A stretch of 64,000 nt of DNA from Guptibacillus hwajinpoensis (GCF_020524165.1 NZ_JAIVKU010000007.1:105164-169163); one strand, 5' to 3'; numbered from the stretch's first letter, positions 33,756-42,537 are shown. Notes: generated by a model not told the origin, from the letters alone. Translations and numbers: made by a program.

Positions 33756-35189
33756 TTATCCAACATCCTCTACCTTCTCTTCATCCTCCACCCCATTCAT
33801 TCTCTCTTCTTTCGTCATATAAGCAATTGTTAAACCACTCCACGCAAAGATAATCGACAGAACAGGAACAAGATAGTTCAAAATGGCATAAGGGGCATAT
33901 TCTAGAACCGATACTCCTAACGTACCAAATATAAATACAGCACACGTATTCCATGGAACAAACACGGAAGTTAATGTCCCACCATCTTCAATCGCACGTG
34001 ATAAATTTTTCGGATGAAGATTAAGCTCTCTATATCTTTTTACATACATCCTGCCTGGGAGCACGACTGAAATATACTGCTCTGCTGTTAGAACATTTGT
34101 AGCAAAGGCAGACATCACCGTCGTCGTTAATAACCCCTTCGCTGTCTTCGCTATTTTAATAATTTGAGTTACGATCGCATTTAGCATTCCCGTATTCTCC
34201 AGTATTCCACCAAACGTCATCGCACAAATAACGAGTGATACGGTGTACATCATATCGTCAATACCACCGCGATTAAAAAGTTCATCGATTGTTGCATTTC
34301 CCGTCTCGATGGAAAAGCCGCTTTGTAATGTATTCACAGCTGTTCCAACATCACCACCTTGTACAAAAATGTCTGCTAGAAATCCTAGTATAATACCAGC
34401 CATTAAGGACGGTATAACAGGCACCTTTTTAGAGACCAATACGATGACTAGTGCAGGCGCTAAAAGCAACCATGGCGAAATAACGAAAGAATCTTGTAGC
34501 ACATTCATAATGGAGTCGATCTTTTCAAAATCTATTTTATTAGAGGCAAACTTTGTACCTAAATACCAGTACACACCAAGAGCAATAATAAATGCCGGAA
34601 CGGTCGTATACGTCATATGCTTGATATGATCAAATAGATTCGCTCCTACTGTTCCAGAAGCTAGATTCGTAGTGTCTGATAGAGGAGACATTTTATCACC
34701 AAAATACGCCCCTGAAATAATCGCCCCAGCGACCATACCTGAAGGAATTCCCATACTCAATCCAATTCCCATCCCCGCAATTCCGATTGTTCCCATCGTT
34801 GACCACGAGCTTCCAGTCGCAATGGAGACAATCGCACAAATGACGGCAATAGAAACTAAGAAAAAAGCAGGCGATATGAGCTTTAAGCCATAATAAAACA
34901 TTGTCGCAACAATTCCACCGCCGATCCACGCTCCTATGACAATACCTACAAGAATGATGATAACCACCGCTGGTAATGAAAGACGGATACCTTTATATAT
35001 ACTAGATTCAATTTCACCCCAGCTATAACCAACAAACCACGCTATGAAAGCGGATACAAAAGCACCTAAAATAAGAGGGACGTGCGCACTTCCTTCAAAC
35101 ACGACAATCGTAAAACCCATCGCAATAATCATAGCTATAAACGGTATAATTGCTAAACCAAAAGTCATCTGTTTGCCGCTTTTCCTCAT
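33756..35189 (-). CDS. NhaC family antiporter in the roc operon
   Basis: 477 residues from ATG 35189, chosen for its GGAGGTAAGCG site over an in-frame ATG at 35216 with only AGGT. About 11-12 membrane segments are visible. NhaC/MleN family motifs: ATGSSWSTMGTIGIAGMGIG (about 125-145), ISGAYFGDKMSPLSDTTNLA (about 155-175) and TAEQYISVVLPGRMY. Family members exchange H+ or Na+ with Na+ or with carboxylates (MleN: malate for lactate). Placement after rocD, rocG and the lipoyl-like gene with no terminator between suggests a role in amino-acid catabolism, such as arginine/ornithine or dicarboxylate exchange, rather than pure pH homeostasis. That is inference. Confidence 0.85.
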   Translation of the reverse strand: MRKSGKQMTFGLAIIPFIAMIIAMGFTIVVFEGSAHVPLILGAFVSAFIAWFVGYSWGEIESSIYKGIRLSLPAVVIIILVGIVIGAWIGGGIVATMFYYGLKLISPAFFLVSIAVICAIVSIATGSSWSTMGTIGIAGMGIGLSMGIPSGMVAGAIISGAYFGDKMSPLSDTTNLASGTVGANLFDHIKHMTYTTVPAFIIALGVYWYLGTKFASNKIDFEKIDSIMNVLQDSFVISPWLLLAPALVIVLVSKKVPVIPSLMAGIILGFLADIFVQGGDVGTAVNTLQSGFSIETGNATIDELFNRGGIDDMMYTVSLVICAMTFGGILENTGMLNAIVTQIIKIAKTAKGLLTTTVMSAFATNVLTAEQYISVVLPGRMYVKRYRELNLHPKNLSRAIEDGGTLTSVFVPWNTCAVFIFGTLGVSVLEYAPYAILNYLVPVLSIIFAWSGLTIAYMTKEERMNGVEDEEKVEDVG

Positions 35190-35273
35190 TCGCTTACCTC
35201 CAATTTGACTTCCCATCGTCTACCTATGTACCCTTTCTGCCTATACAGAAAAGGGTGCTGCGTTTCTATCACT

Positions 35274-35528
35274 TCAATCGCTACCGGTTATTAACAAATC
35301 ATCTCTCAACGTTCCTAAAACTGTAATAGGTGTGATCTCTTCACCCTTCCTTACTTCGATCGAAAGAAGATGTCCGCTCACTCCAACATGAACGTGTTCA
35401 AGTTTACCTTCAACTGTCTTAACTAAAAACAAGGTTTCCCACTCATATACGTAATCCAATGGTTGTATAACGACTTGCTCAATTGTTCCATAGTAAGGAC
35501 TGTTAATTGTATGAACGATCTCATTCAT
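35274..35528 (-). CDS. small biotinyl/lipoyl-domain-like protein
   Basis: 84 residues, ATG at 35528 behind AAAGGGAGGTTGAAAG. The whole protein fits a barrel-sandwich hybrid with its internal pseudo-two-fold: INSPYYGTIEQVVIQPLDYV and VGVSGHLLSIEVRKGEEITPITVLGTL. Between them, at the place of the lipoyl/biotinyl hairpin, is VEGKLEHV: Lys42 is kept, but in GKL rather than MKM or DKA context. It could be a diverged carrier or a non-modified structural relative. It lies 51 bp behind rocG and 84 bp before the NhaC gene, inside the probable RocR operon. No named family recognised. Confidence 0.7.
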   Translation of the reverse strand: MNEIVHTINSPYYGTIEQVVIQPLDYVYEWETLFLVKTVEGKLEHVHVGVSGHLLSIEVRKGEEITPITVLGTLRDDLLITGSD

Positions 35529-35579
35529 TCTTTCAACCTCCCTTTCGTTACAATAATTTAAGAGCCGCTTTAACTCAAC

Positions 35580-36869
35580 CTAAACCCAACCTCGAAACTT
35601 TGAAGCTTCTGCCATCTTTCGAATTCCGGCCATATAAGCTGCTAACCTCGTATCTACTTGATAAGTTTTTGAGATTTGATAAACTTTGGCAAAAGACTCA
35701 ACGATCACTTTTCGCAACCTTGCTTCTACTTCTTCCTCAGTCCAATAATACCCTTGATTGTTTTGAACCCATTCAAAATACGAGACTGTTACACCACCTG
35801 AACTTGCAAGCACATCAGGAACAAGTAAAATACCTCGCTTCGTTAAAATTTTGGTGGCCTCGATTGTTGTCGGTCCATTTGCAGCTTCTACTACTATGGA
35901 AGCTTTAATGGCTGCTGCATTTTCGATGGTGATTTGATTTGAAATCGCAGCCGGAACAAGAATATCGCAGTCTAGCTCAAGTAGCTCCTTATTCGTAATC
36001 GTATGATTGAATAAAGTTGTCACCGTTCCAAAACTATCCCGGCGATCCAGCAAATCATCAATATCTAGTCCTTCAGCATCGTAGATCGCACCATAGGCAT
36101 CAGAGATCCCAATGATTTTAGCTCCTGCATCATGCATAAATTTCGCTAAGAAACTACCAGCATTTCCAAACCCTTGAATCACGACGCGCGCTCCCTGTAG
36201 CTTGATTCCTTTCTTTCTAGCAGCCTCTTCAATACAGATCGTTACGCCACGAGCTGTTGCTGTTTCCCTTCCATGAGAGCCACCAAGCACAACTGGTTTA
36301 CCCGTAATAAATCCCGGAGAATCAAATTCACGAATCCGACTGTATTCATCCATCATCCAGGCCATGATTTGAGAATTTGTGAAAACATCTGGAGCAGGAA
36401 TATCTTTTGTCGGACCAACGATCTGGCTGATGGCGCGAACATAGCCACGACTCAACCGTTCCAATTCGCGGAATGACATCTCACGAGGATCACAAATAAT
36501 CCCGCCCTTTCCACCGCCGTATGGTAAATTCGCAATTCCACACTTTAAACTCATCCATAAAGATAGAGCCTTCACTTCATCTTCAGTTACCTCTGGATGA
36601 AATCGCACCCCACCTTTTATCGGTCCCACGGCATCATTATGTTGGGACCGATACCCGGTAAAAATTCGAACCTTATCATTATCCATTCGCACAGGAATGC
36701 GGACAGTTAGCATTCTCATTGGTTCTTTTAAAAGTTCATACATCTCATCTGAATAACCAAGTTGATCAAGCGCTTCTTTCACGACGATTTGAGTGGAGTG
36801 AAATAAATTCAGTGATTCCGTATCTTGTTTTTCAGCCTGCTTTAATTGTTGGCTAACTGCCGCTTCCAT
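35580..36869 (-). CDS. rocG: NAD-dependent glutamate dehydrogenase
   Basis: 429 residues, ATG at 36869 behind AGAGGTGTCTAC. Glu/Leu/Phe/Val dehydrogenase hallmarks: PIKGGVRFHPEV, LPYGGGKGGIICDP (catalytic Lys region, about 113-126), KDIPAPDVFT (catalytic Asp), GSHGRETATARGV, the Rossmann motif VVIQGFGNAGSFLAKFM (about 230-246) and EAANGPTT. It oxidises glutamate to 2-oxoglutarate and ammonia, the last step of arginine/ornithine breakdown. Position 27 bp behind rocD and RocR control upstream favour the catabolic RocG over GudB. No insertion or duplication in the catalytic region is seen. Confidence 0.92.
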   Translation of the reverse strand: MEAAVSQQLKQAEKQDTESLNLFHSTQIVVKEALDQLGYSDEMYELLKEPMRMLTVRIPVRMDNDKVRIFTGYRSQHNDAVGPIKGGVRFHPEVTEDEVKALSLWMSLKCGIANLPYGGGKGGIICDPREMSFRELERLSRGYVRAISQIVGPTKDIPAPDVFTNSQIMAWMMDEYSRIREFDSPGFITGKPVVLGGSHGRETATARGVTICIEEAARKKGIKLQGARVVIQGFGNAGSFLAKFMHDAGAKIIGISDAYGAIYDAEGLDIDDLLDRRDSFGTVTTLFNHTITNKELLELDCDILVPAAISNQITIENAAAIKASIVVEAANGPTTIEATKILTKRGILLVPDVLASSGGVTVSYFEWVQNNQGYYWTEEEVEARLRKVIVESFAKVYQISKTYQVDTRLAAYMAGIRKMAEASKFRGWV

Positions 36870-36896
36870 GTAGACACCTCTTCTTATTTAATGTTC

Positions 36897-38099
36897 TTAC
36901 TTGGACAACACATTTACGATTTTAGCTATAGCCCAATCAAGATCTTCTTTTGAAATGATAAGCGGTGGCGCAAATCGGATCACCGTATCATGCGTTTCTT
37001 TACATAAAAGCCCTTCTTCTTTTAACTTTTCGCAATAAGGTCTTGCTGGCTCTGTTAATTCAACTCCGATAAATAGCCCTTTACCGCGTACTTCTTTTAT
37101 AAGAGGATTATCGATTTCCTTTAATTTTTCTTGAAAATAGTTGCCAAGCTCAAGTGAGCGCTGAGCTAACTGTTCTTCTTCTAAAACTTCAAGCGCAGCA
37201 ACCGAAACGGCACAGCCAAGTGGGTTACCACCAAATGTTGATCCATGGGATCCGGGATTGAAGACACCAAGAATCTCTTCATTAGCTGCGATACATGAGA
37301 TTGGGAAGACGCCTCCGCCTAACGCTTTTCCGAGAATATAAATATCCGGCTCAACATTCTCCCAATCGCACGCAAATGTTTTACCCGAGCGCCCAAGACC
37401 TGCTTGAATTTCATCTGCAACGTAAAGTACATTATTTTCTTTACAAACATCATAAGCTTCCTTTAAAAAGCCATCGGGAGGAATGACGATCCCTGCTTCT
37501 CCTTGAATCGGTTCAAATAGGAAAGCAGCTGTATTTGGTGTAATGGCATTTCGTAGCGCATCAATATCACCGTAAGGAATTAATTTAATACCCGGTAACA
37601 TTGGGCCAAATCCTTTCTGGTATTCAGTCTCAGAAGAGAGGGATACAGCCGTCATTGTACGTCCATGGAAATTCCCGACGCATGCAATCATTTCAGCCTG
37701 ATTTTCTGAAACGCCTTTCACATCATAAGCCCAGCGTCGCACTGTTTTAATCGCGGTTTCCACTGCTTCTGCCCCAGTGTTCATTGGAAGAACTTTTGCT
37801 TTATTTGTAAGCTTTGCTACCTTCTCATAAAACGGAGCCAATTGATCGTTATGAAAAGCTCTAGAAGTAAGTGTAATGCGATCAGCTTGATCTTTTAACG
37901 CTTGAATAATCTTCGGATGACGATGCCCCTGGTTTACTGCTGAATAGGCACTTAGCATATCCATATATCGGTTGCCTTCAGGATCTTTTACCCATACTCC
38001 TTCAGCTTCCGTAATAACAATTGGAAGTGGGTTATAGTTATTTGCTCCAAATTGGGTTGTTTTTTCAATTACATTTTCAGTCGTTGTTTGTGTCTTCAT
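36897..38099 (-). CDS. rocD: ornithine aminotransferase
   Basis: 400 residues, ATG at 38099 behind AAAGGAGGAAGAAC. PLP-dependent class-III aminotransferase: MNTGAEAVETAIKTVRRWAY (about 105), GNFHGRTMTAVSLSS (about 143), EPIQGEAGIVIPP, VADEIQAGLGRSGK (about 226), the PLP lysine in DIYILGKALGGGVFPIS (Lys about 254) and GSHGSTFGGNPLGCAVS. The NFHGRT and TFGGNPLG motifs and length are typical of RocD. It converts ornithine and 2-oxoglutarate to glutamate semialdehyde and glutamate. First gene after the sigma-54 promoter. Confidence 0.95.
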   Translation of the reverse strand: MKTQTTTENVIEKTTQFGANNYNPLPIVITEAEGVWVKDPEGNRYMDMLSAYSAVNQGHRHPKIIQALKDQADRITLTSRAFHNDQLAPFYEKVAKLTNKAKVLPMNTGAEAVETAIKTVRRWAYDVKGVSENQAEMIACVGNFHGRTMTAVSLSSETEYQKGFGPMLPGIKLIPYGDIDALRNAITPNTAAFLFEPIQGEAGIVIPPDGFLKEAYDVCKENNVLYVADEIQAGLGRSGKTFACDWENVEPDIYILGKALGGGVFPISCIAANEEILGVFNPGSHGSTFGGNPLGCAVSVAALEVLEEEQLAQRSLELGNYFQEKLKEIDNPLIKEVRGKGLFIGVELTEPARPYCEKLKEEGLLCKETHDTVIRFAPPLIISKEDLDWAIAKIVNVLSK

Positions 38100-38170
38100 G
38101 TTCTTCCTCCTTTAAAAGTTCGCCTCATCTAGAGAAGCAAAAAATAACATCGTTCTCTCTCCTTAATAAT

Positions 38171-38188
38171 AAGCAAGTTTTATGCCAA
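38171..38188 (-). promoter_or_regulatory. sigma-54 (SigL) promoter of rocD
   Basis: On the gene's strand TTGGCATAAAACTTGCTT: GG at -24 (38186-38185), exactly 10 nt, then GC at -12 (38174-38173), matching TTGGCAC-N4-TTGCW closely. The predicted start near 38161 gives a ~60-nt leader. Confidence 0.88.
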
Positions 38189-38240
38189 CTTTTAATACTG
38201 GTTTAATCTTAGGAATGACGGAGGTTACTACATGTCGATA

Positions 38241-38301
38241 CGCAAAATATTTTTGCGGGTGATTAATTTATTTTGCAGGTAACCGCAAAATAATATTGCA
38301 A
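38241..38301. promoter_or_regulatory. two RocR-type upstream activating sequences
   Basis: UAS1 is the palindrome CGCAAAATATTTTTGCG (38241-38257); UAS2 is CGCAAAATAATATTGCA (38285-38301); another TTTTGCAGG half-site lies at 38271. The motifs resemble the known RocR UAS of B. subtilis (GCAAAA-N3-TTTTGC type). They lie about 55-115 bp upstream of the sigma-54 promoter and just before the divergent rocR start. Confidence 0.8.
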
Positions 38302-38353
38302 TCCATGTCCTTCCATACATACAATAGCGATAGTAACAAAGGAGGTACGTAAC

Positions 38354-39772
38354 TTGGAGAATGAAGCGGAGAACGATTGGAAAGTCCTTAAAACCATGAA
38401 TCGAGTATATAAAAAAGTCATCGACGAGATCGATGTCGGCGTTCACGTCATTGATGAAAAAGGGAAAACGATTATTTATAACCCTAAAATGATGCAAATT
38501 GAAGCCATGGATCGCCAGGATGTTCTTGATAAATACTTATTAGATGTCTTTATGTTCTCAGCGAATGAGAGCAGCACACTTGTTAAAGCACTTCAAAAGG
38601 GCATCAAAACGTCGAATGTGAAGCAAACGTATTTCAATAATAAAGGGAAAGAAATCACAACAATAAACAACTCATTTCCAATTTTAGAAAACGGTACGAT
38701 CAAAGGCGCAGTCGAGATATCCAACGACGTGACAAAGCTTGAGCGGTTAATTCGTGACAATATGAATCGAAAAGGAAACACTCGATTCACATTCGATAGC
38801 ATTATTGGAGGTAGCCCCGCCATTCAAGAAGTGATTGAGAACACAAAACGGAGCACAAGGACATCGTCGTCTGTTTTGATCGTTGGGGAAACTGGAACTG
38901 GGAAAGAATTATTTGCTCAAAGCATCCACAATGGTAGCCACCGATCTTCCGCTCCGTTTATTTCGCAAAACTGTGCTGCCCTCCCAGATAATTTAATTGA
39001 AAGTCTTTTATTTGGTACAAAACGCGGTGCATTTACAGGGGCTATGGAACGTCCAGGATTATTTGAACAAGCAGAAGGCGGAACGTTATTGCTTGATGAA
39101 ATCAATTCATTAAGTATGAATTTACAAGCGAAACTGTTGAGAGTGCTACAGGAAAAAACAATTCGGCGCATTGGTGACACAGAGGATAAAGTCATTGATG
39201 TCAGAATTATCGCTACAATGAACGAAGATCCGATTGAAGCCATTGCGAATGAACGAATGCGTAAAGACTTGTATTATCGGCTTGGGGTTGTGACATTATT
39301 TATCCCCCCACTTAGAGAAAGGAAAGAGGATATCTCTTTGTTAGTGGACACGTTTATTTCAAAATATAATGATCTCTTCCAAATGGACGTGAAAGGAGTA
39401 GATACCGAAGTCTCTGAATCATTTCAGGCTTACGATTGGCCAGGGAATGTACGAGAATTGGAGCATATTATTGAAGGGTCAATGAATTTAATGATGAGCG
39501 AAGACGTCATTGACTATTCTCATTTGCCAATTCAATATCGAAACAAATCGTCATTACAAAATGGAAGGCATACGATTGATCCTGAACCGCTAACCACTCA
39601 TCATGCAAATCAAATCATCCCATTGAAGGAACAAATGGAGAAAGCTGAAAAAGTTTATATTCAACAAGTGCTTAAAGAAAACAAAAACAATATCTCGAGA
39701 ACAGCACAAGTATTAGGTCTGAGTAGACAAAGCTTGCAGCACAGGTTAAGAAAATTTGATATTCAAACGTAA
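38354..39772 (+). CDS. rocR: sigma-54-dependent activator RocR
   Basis: 472 residues, TTG start at 38354 behind AAAGGAGGTACGTAAC; no better ATG. An N-terminal PAS domain (about 20-130; IDEIDVGVHVIDEKGKTIIYNP) senses the effector, ornithine or citrulline in B. subtilis. The AAA+ domain (about 155-385) has Walker A GETGTGKE, the sigma-54-contact loop GAFTGA, Walker B GGTLLLDE and the arginine-finger region RKDLYYRLGVV. The Fis-type HTH is ISRTAQVLGLSRQSLQHRLRK at the end. It is divergent from rocD across a 254-bp region with two UAS, exactly as in B. subtilis. It drives the rocD-rocG-(lipoyl-like)-NhaC unit. Confidence 0.93.
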   Translation: MENEAENDWKVLKTMNRVYKKVIDEIDVGVHVIDEKGKTIIYNPKMMQIEAMDRQDVLDKYLLDVFMFSANESSTLVKALQKGIKTSNVKQTYFNNKGKEITTINNSFPILENGTIKGAVEISNDVTKLERLIRDNMNRKGNTRFTFDSIIGGSPAIQEVIENTKRSTRTSSSVLIVGETGTGKELFAQSIHNGSHRSSAPFISQNCAALPDNLIESLLFGTKRGAFTGAMERPGLFEQAEGGTLLLDEINSLSMNLQAKLLRVLQEKTIRRIGDTEDKVIDVRIIATMNEDPIEAIANERMRKDLYYRLGVVTLFIPPLRERKEDISLLVDTFISKYNDLFQMDVKGVDTEVSESFQAYDWPGNVRELEHIIEGSMNLMMSEDVIDYSHLPIQYRNKSSLQNGRHTIDPEPLTTHHANQIIPLKEQMEKAEKVYIQQVLKENKNNISRTAQVLGLSRQSLQHRLRKFDIQT

Positions 39773-39774
39773 AA

Positions 39775-39846
39775 TAAGAGGTTAAATGAAAAACTGATCT
39801 TATGTGAGAGGCATTTATCTTCTCTCTTCCATCTATTTAACCTCTT
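39775..39846. other. nested stem-loop after rocR
   Basis: AAGAGGTTAAAT (39776-39787) pairs perfectly with ATTTAACCTCTT (39835-39846); the ~47-nt loop holds a second small stem GAGAG/CTCTC. No T run follows, so it is not a standard terminator. A TATAAT at 39859-39864 just after it may start lytS. Confidence 0.5.
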
Positions 39847-39905
39847 CATGAAAACCCGTATAATAAGAAGTAACCGCTTTACTATTCGACAGAATTTGAC
39901 TTAAA

Positions 39906-39925
39906 CCGGGTGGTGACAGGCACCG
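39906..39925 (+). repeat. dispersed GTGACAGGCAC repeat, copy 3
   Basis: CCGGGTGGTGACAGGCACCG: the most symmetrical copy, with CCGG at both ends and GGTG/CACC inner arms. It lies 28 bp before the lytS start codon, in its leader. Confidence 0.65.
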
Positions 39926-39952
39926 GAAAGAATCGGAAAGGAGCTTTTCCTC

Positions 39953-41689
39953 ATGTTCGAACTCTTGCTTACGATGCTAGAGCGACTTGGCATTATCGTT
40001 ACAATTGCATTTGTGCTAACCCGCTTTCGCTTCTTTCGAGATATGATATACAGCGATCAGCTTGCTCGTAAGCAGCAGTATGTTGCGATTGGCTTCTTTG
40101 GTTTCTTTGGGATCATCGGAACGTATACAGGATTAACATTTAGTACAGATTCACTCCAATTTAATTCCTGGCCGCTTGAAGTTTCTTCTGACGAAGCAAT
40201 TGCGAATTCAAGAGTAATCGGGGTCGTTCTTGCTGGACTTCTTGGTGGAAAGAGGGTCGGCTTTGGTGCTGGACTTATCGCCGGGATCCATCGTTATATG
40301 CTTGGGGGATTCACAGCATTTGCTTGTGGACTTGCTTCCATTATTGCTGGACTTATCGCTGGCTCTCTACATAAACGCAATCGCCATGTAAAACTTCGAT
40401 CAGCCTTCATGATCGGTGCAGGTGCAGAAGCCGTTCAAATGCTTATTATCTTGATTCTTTCTAAACCGTTCCAAAATGCCATGGCTCTTGTAGAAGTGAT
40501 CGGAATTCCAATGATTCTCGCAAACGGAATTGGCTGTGCTCTCTTCCTTCTTATTATAAAAAATGTTGTAAACGAGGAAGAAAAAGCTGGTGCTCTTCAG
40601 GCTCAGAAAACCCTTCGTATCGCGGATCAAACACTTGGGTATCTCAGACAGGGACTTTCCAAAGCTTCAGCTAATGAAGTCTGTCAGATTCTTCATCGTG
40701 AAATTGAAGGTAGCGCAGTGGCTATAACGGATCGTACCCACATTTTAAGTCACGTTGGCCTAGCTAACGACCATCACCAATCAGGACACGTGATTCAAAC
40801 GACTATTACGAAAGACGTGATTCATAACGGCGAAATTGTAATAGCAAATGATCAAACCATTCACTGTGCCGAGAAAAATTGTCCGCTCGGAGCAGCCATT
40901 ATTGCTCCACTTAAACAGCGGGGTAAAACGATTGGCACGCTCAAATTCTATTTTCGATCGGAAAAAGAGATCACCCATATTATTACTGAGCTCGTTCTCG
41001 GTCTCAGCAACCTTCTTAGTAATCAGTTAGAAATAGCTGAAGCAGATAAAGCCTATCAACTAGCAAAAGAAGCCGAGATCAAAGCATTACAAGCACAAAT
41101 CAGTCCGCACTTTCTTTTTAATTCACTTAATACGATCATTTCGTTAATTCGAATTGAACCTGATAAAGCACGTAAATTACTCGTTTCCCTTTCACACTTT
41201 TTAAGACAGAATTTATCTGGCACAACAGCGAACATGACCTCGCTTAACCAGGAGTTAAAGCATGTAAAAGCCTACCTTGAAGTGGAAGAAGCTCGTTTTG
41301 TAGACAGATTATCTGTTAACTATACAATCGATGAAAGTGTATTATCCGTTCAATTGCCTCCCCTTACATTACAGCCGATTGTTGAGAATGCGATTAAACA
41401 CGGTATCAAAAATAAGGAAAATGATTGTCTCGTTGAAATTACGATTGCTCAACATTCAAATGGGGTTACTGTTTGTGTGACTGATAACGGGGAAGGGATT
41501 TCCCCTGACCGTTTATCAGAGCTTGGCAAAGCACATGTCTCTTCTGAAACTGGTACAGGCCTTGGCCTTTATAACGTTAACCGTCGCCTCACAATGCTAT
41601 TTGGAAACGAAGCAAGCCTTTCCATTCATAGCGAACCTTTTAACGGTACAACCATTTGCTTTGTGATTCCACTAATGGAGGACGAATAG
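39953..41689 (+). CDS. lytS: LytS-type sensor histidine kinase
   Basis: 578 residues, ATG at 39953 behind GGAAAGGAGCTTTTCCTC. The 5TM-LYT sensor occupies about residues 1-205, with GTYTGLTFSTDSLQFNSWPLEVSSDEAIANSRVIGVVLAGLLGGKRVGFGAGLIAG-type motifs around 60-110. A GAF-like domain follows (about 225-360, with CAEKNCPLGAAIIAPLK). Then come the His_kinase/HATPase modules: phospho-His in QISPHFLFNSLNTI (about 383) and VTDNGEGISPDRL (about 510). LytS/BtsS-type kinases respond to extracellular pyruvate in B. subtilis and E. coli, and the CstA-type carrier downstream fits this. A likely -10 TATAAT is at 39859. Confidence 0.92.
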   Translation: MFELLLTMLERLGIIVTIAFVLTRFRFFRDMIYSDQLARKQQYVAIGFFGFFGIIGTYTGLTFSTDSLQFNSWPLEVSSDEAIANSRVIGVVLAGLLGGKRVGFGAGLIAGIHRYMLGGFTAFACGLASIIAGLIAGSLHKRNRHVKLRSAFMIGAGAEAVQMLIILILSKPFQNAMALVEVIGIPMILANGIGCALFLLIIKNVVNEEEKAGALQAQKTLRIADQTLGYLRQGLSKASANEVCQILHREIEGSAVAITDRTHILSHVGLANDHHQSGHVIQTTITKDVIHNGEIVIANDQTIHCAEKNCPLGAAIIAPLKQRGKTIGTLKFYFRSEKEITHIITELVLGLSNLLSNQLEIAEADKAYQLAKEAEIKALQAQISPHFLFNSLNTIISLIRIEPDKARKLLVSLSHFLRQNLSGTTANMTSLNQELKHVKAYLEVEEARFVDRLSVNYTIDESVLSVQLPPLTLQPIVENAIKHGIKNKENDCLVEITIAQHSNGVTVCVTDNGEGISPDRLSELGKAHVSSETGTGLGLYNVNRRLTMLFGNEASLSIHSEPFNGTTICFVIPLMEDE

Positions 41690-42421
41690 ATGAACGAAAT
41701 CAAATGTTTAATCGTAGATGATGAACGCTACAGCCGCCAGGAACTCGTTCATTTACTCTCATATAGTAAGTTAATAAATGTCATTGGTGAAGCTGATTCA
41801 GGTGAAACAGCAGTGATCAAAGCACTTCAACTCCAACCAGATGTTGTTTTTCTTGATGTGGAGATGCCCAAAATGAATGGGATGGAAGCAGCAAAAGCCT
41901 TATTAGAACTAAAAAAACCACCGCACATCGTTTTTGCGACTGCTTATCCTGAATTTGCTGCAGAAGCTTTTCGATATGAAGCGGTTGACTATCTTCTGAA
42001 ACCTTATGATGAAGAACAACTTCATCAAACCGTACAACGTTTAGAAAAGTTGATGCAAATATCTACTACTAAAGAAGAGCCTCCTTCAAAGAAAGGCAAG
42101 CTCTCAGTTGAACTAGAAGGTGAGATTCATTACCTCGATCCCAATGATATCCTCTTTATTTTTCGCGATGAAAAAGTCTCACGAATCGTTGTAAAAAATG
42201 GCGAATACGAAGTGAAGATGGCGTTAAAAGAACTTGAAAGCCGACTATCCTCCTTCTCATTTTTTAGAATTCATAAAGGATATCTTGTTAATCTTCACTA
42301 CGTGACGCGCCTGACCCCCTGGTTTAATGGTGCTTATCAGCTTGAATTAGAAGGATATGAGGAGAAACTTTCGGTCAGTCGTAATTATGTAAAAGCGCTA
42401 CGTACGGAACTTGAATTGTAA
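41690..42421 (+). CDS. lytT: LytTR response regulator
   Basis: 243 residues, ATG at 41690, directly after the lytS stop, with GGAGGACGAATAG overlapping the lytS end. Receiver domain: CLIVDDERYSR, phospho-Asp in VVFLDVEMPKMNG (about 55), ATAYPEFA, and VDYLLKPYDEEQL. The LytTR DNA-binding domain (about 140-240) includes ILFIFRDEKVSRIVVKNGEYEV and FFRIHKGYLVNLHYVTRL. It partners LytS and presumably activates the CstA-type gene 138 bp downstream, whose promoter has a good -10 but poor -35, as expected for an activator-dependent promoter. Confidence 0.93.
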   Translation: MNEIKCLIVDDERYSRQELVHLLSYSKLINVIGEADSGETAVIKALQLQPDVVFLDVEMPKMNGMEAAKALLELKKPPHIVFATAYPEFAAEAFRYEAVDYLLKPYDEEQLHQTVQRLEKLMQISTTKEEPPSKKGKLSVELEGEIHYLDPNDILFIFRDEKVSRIVVKNGEYEVKMALKELESRLSSFSFFRIHKGYLVNLHYVTRLTPWFNGAYQLELEGYEEKLSVSRNYVKALRTELEL

Positions 42422-42513
42422 TTCCGAGTGCATTTCAGTCTTTCATACTGACATCTCAATCCAACTTTCAGACATGTTAGAGCGGAATGAGTCCATTCCT
42501 CCCTCTCATCTCT

Positions 42514-42537
42514 TATAATTTATGTAAACGCATACAT
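42514..42537 (+). promoter_or_regulatory. cstA-type promoter -10 with perfect cre box
   Basis: TATAAT at 42514-42519 has no recognisable -35. The cre ATGTAAACGCATACAT (42522-42537) matches WTGNNARCGNWWWCAW at every position and overlaps the expected transcription start, so CcpA should repress when glucose is present. Upstream, TTTCAG elements recur (around 42434 and 42466) and may be the LytT sites. Confidence 0.75.
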
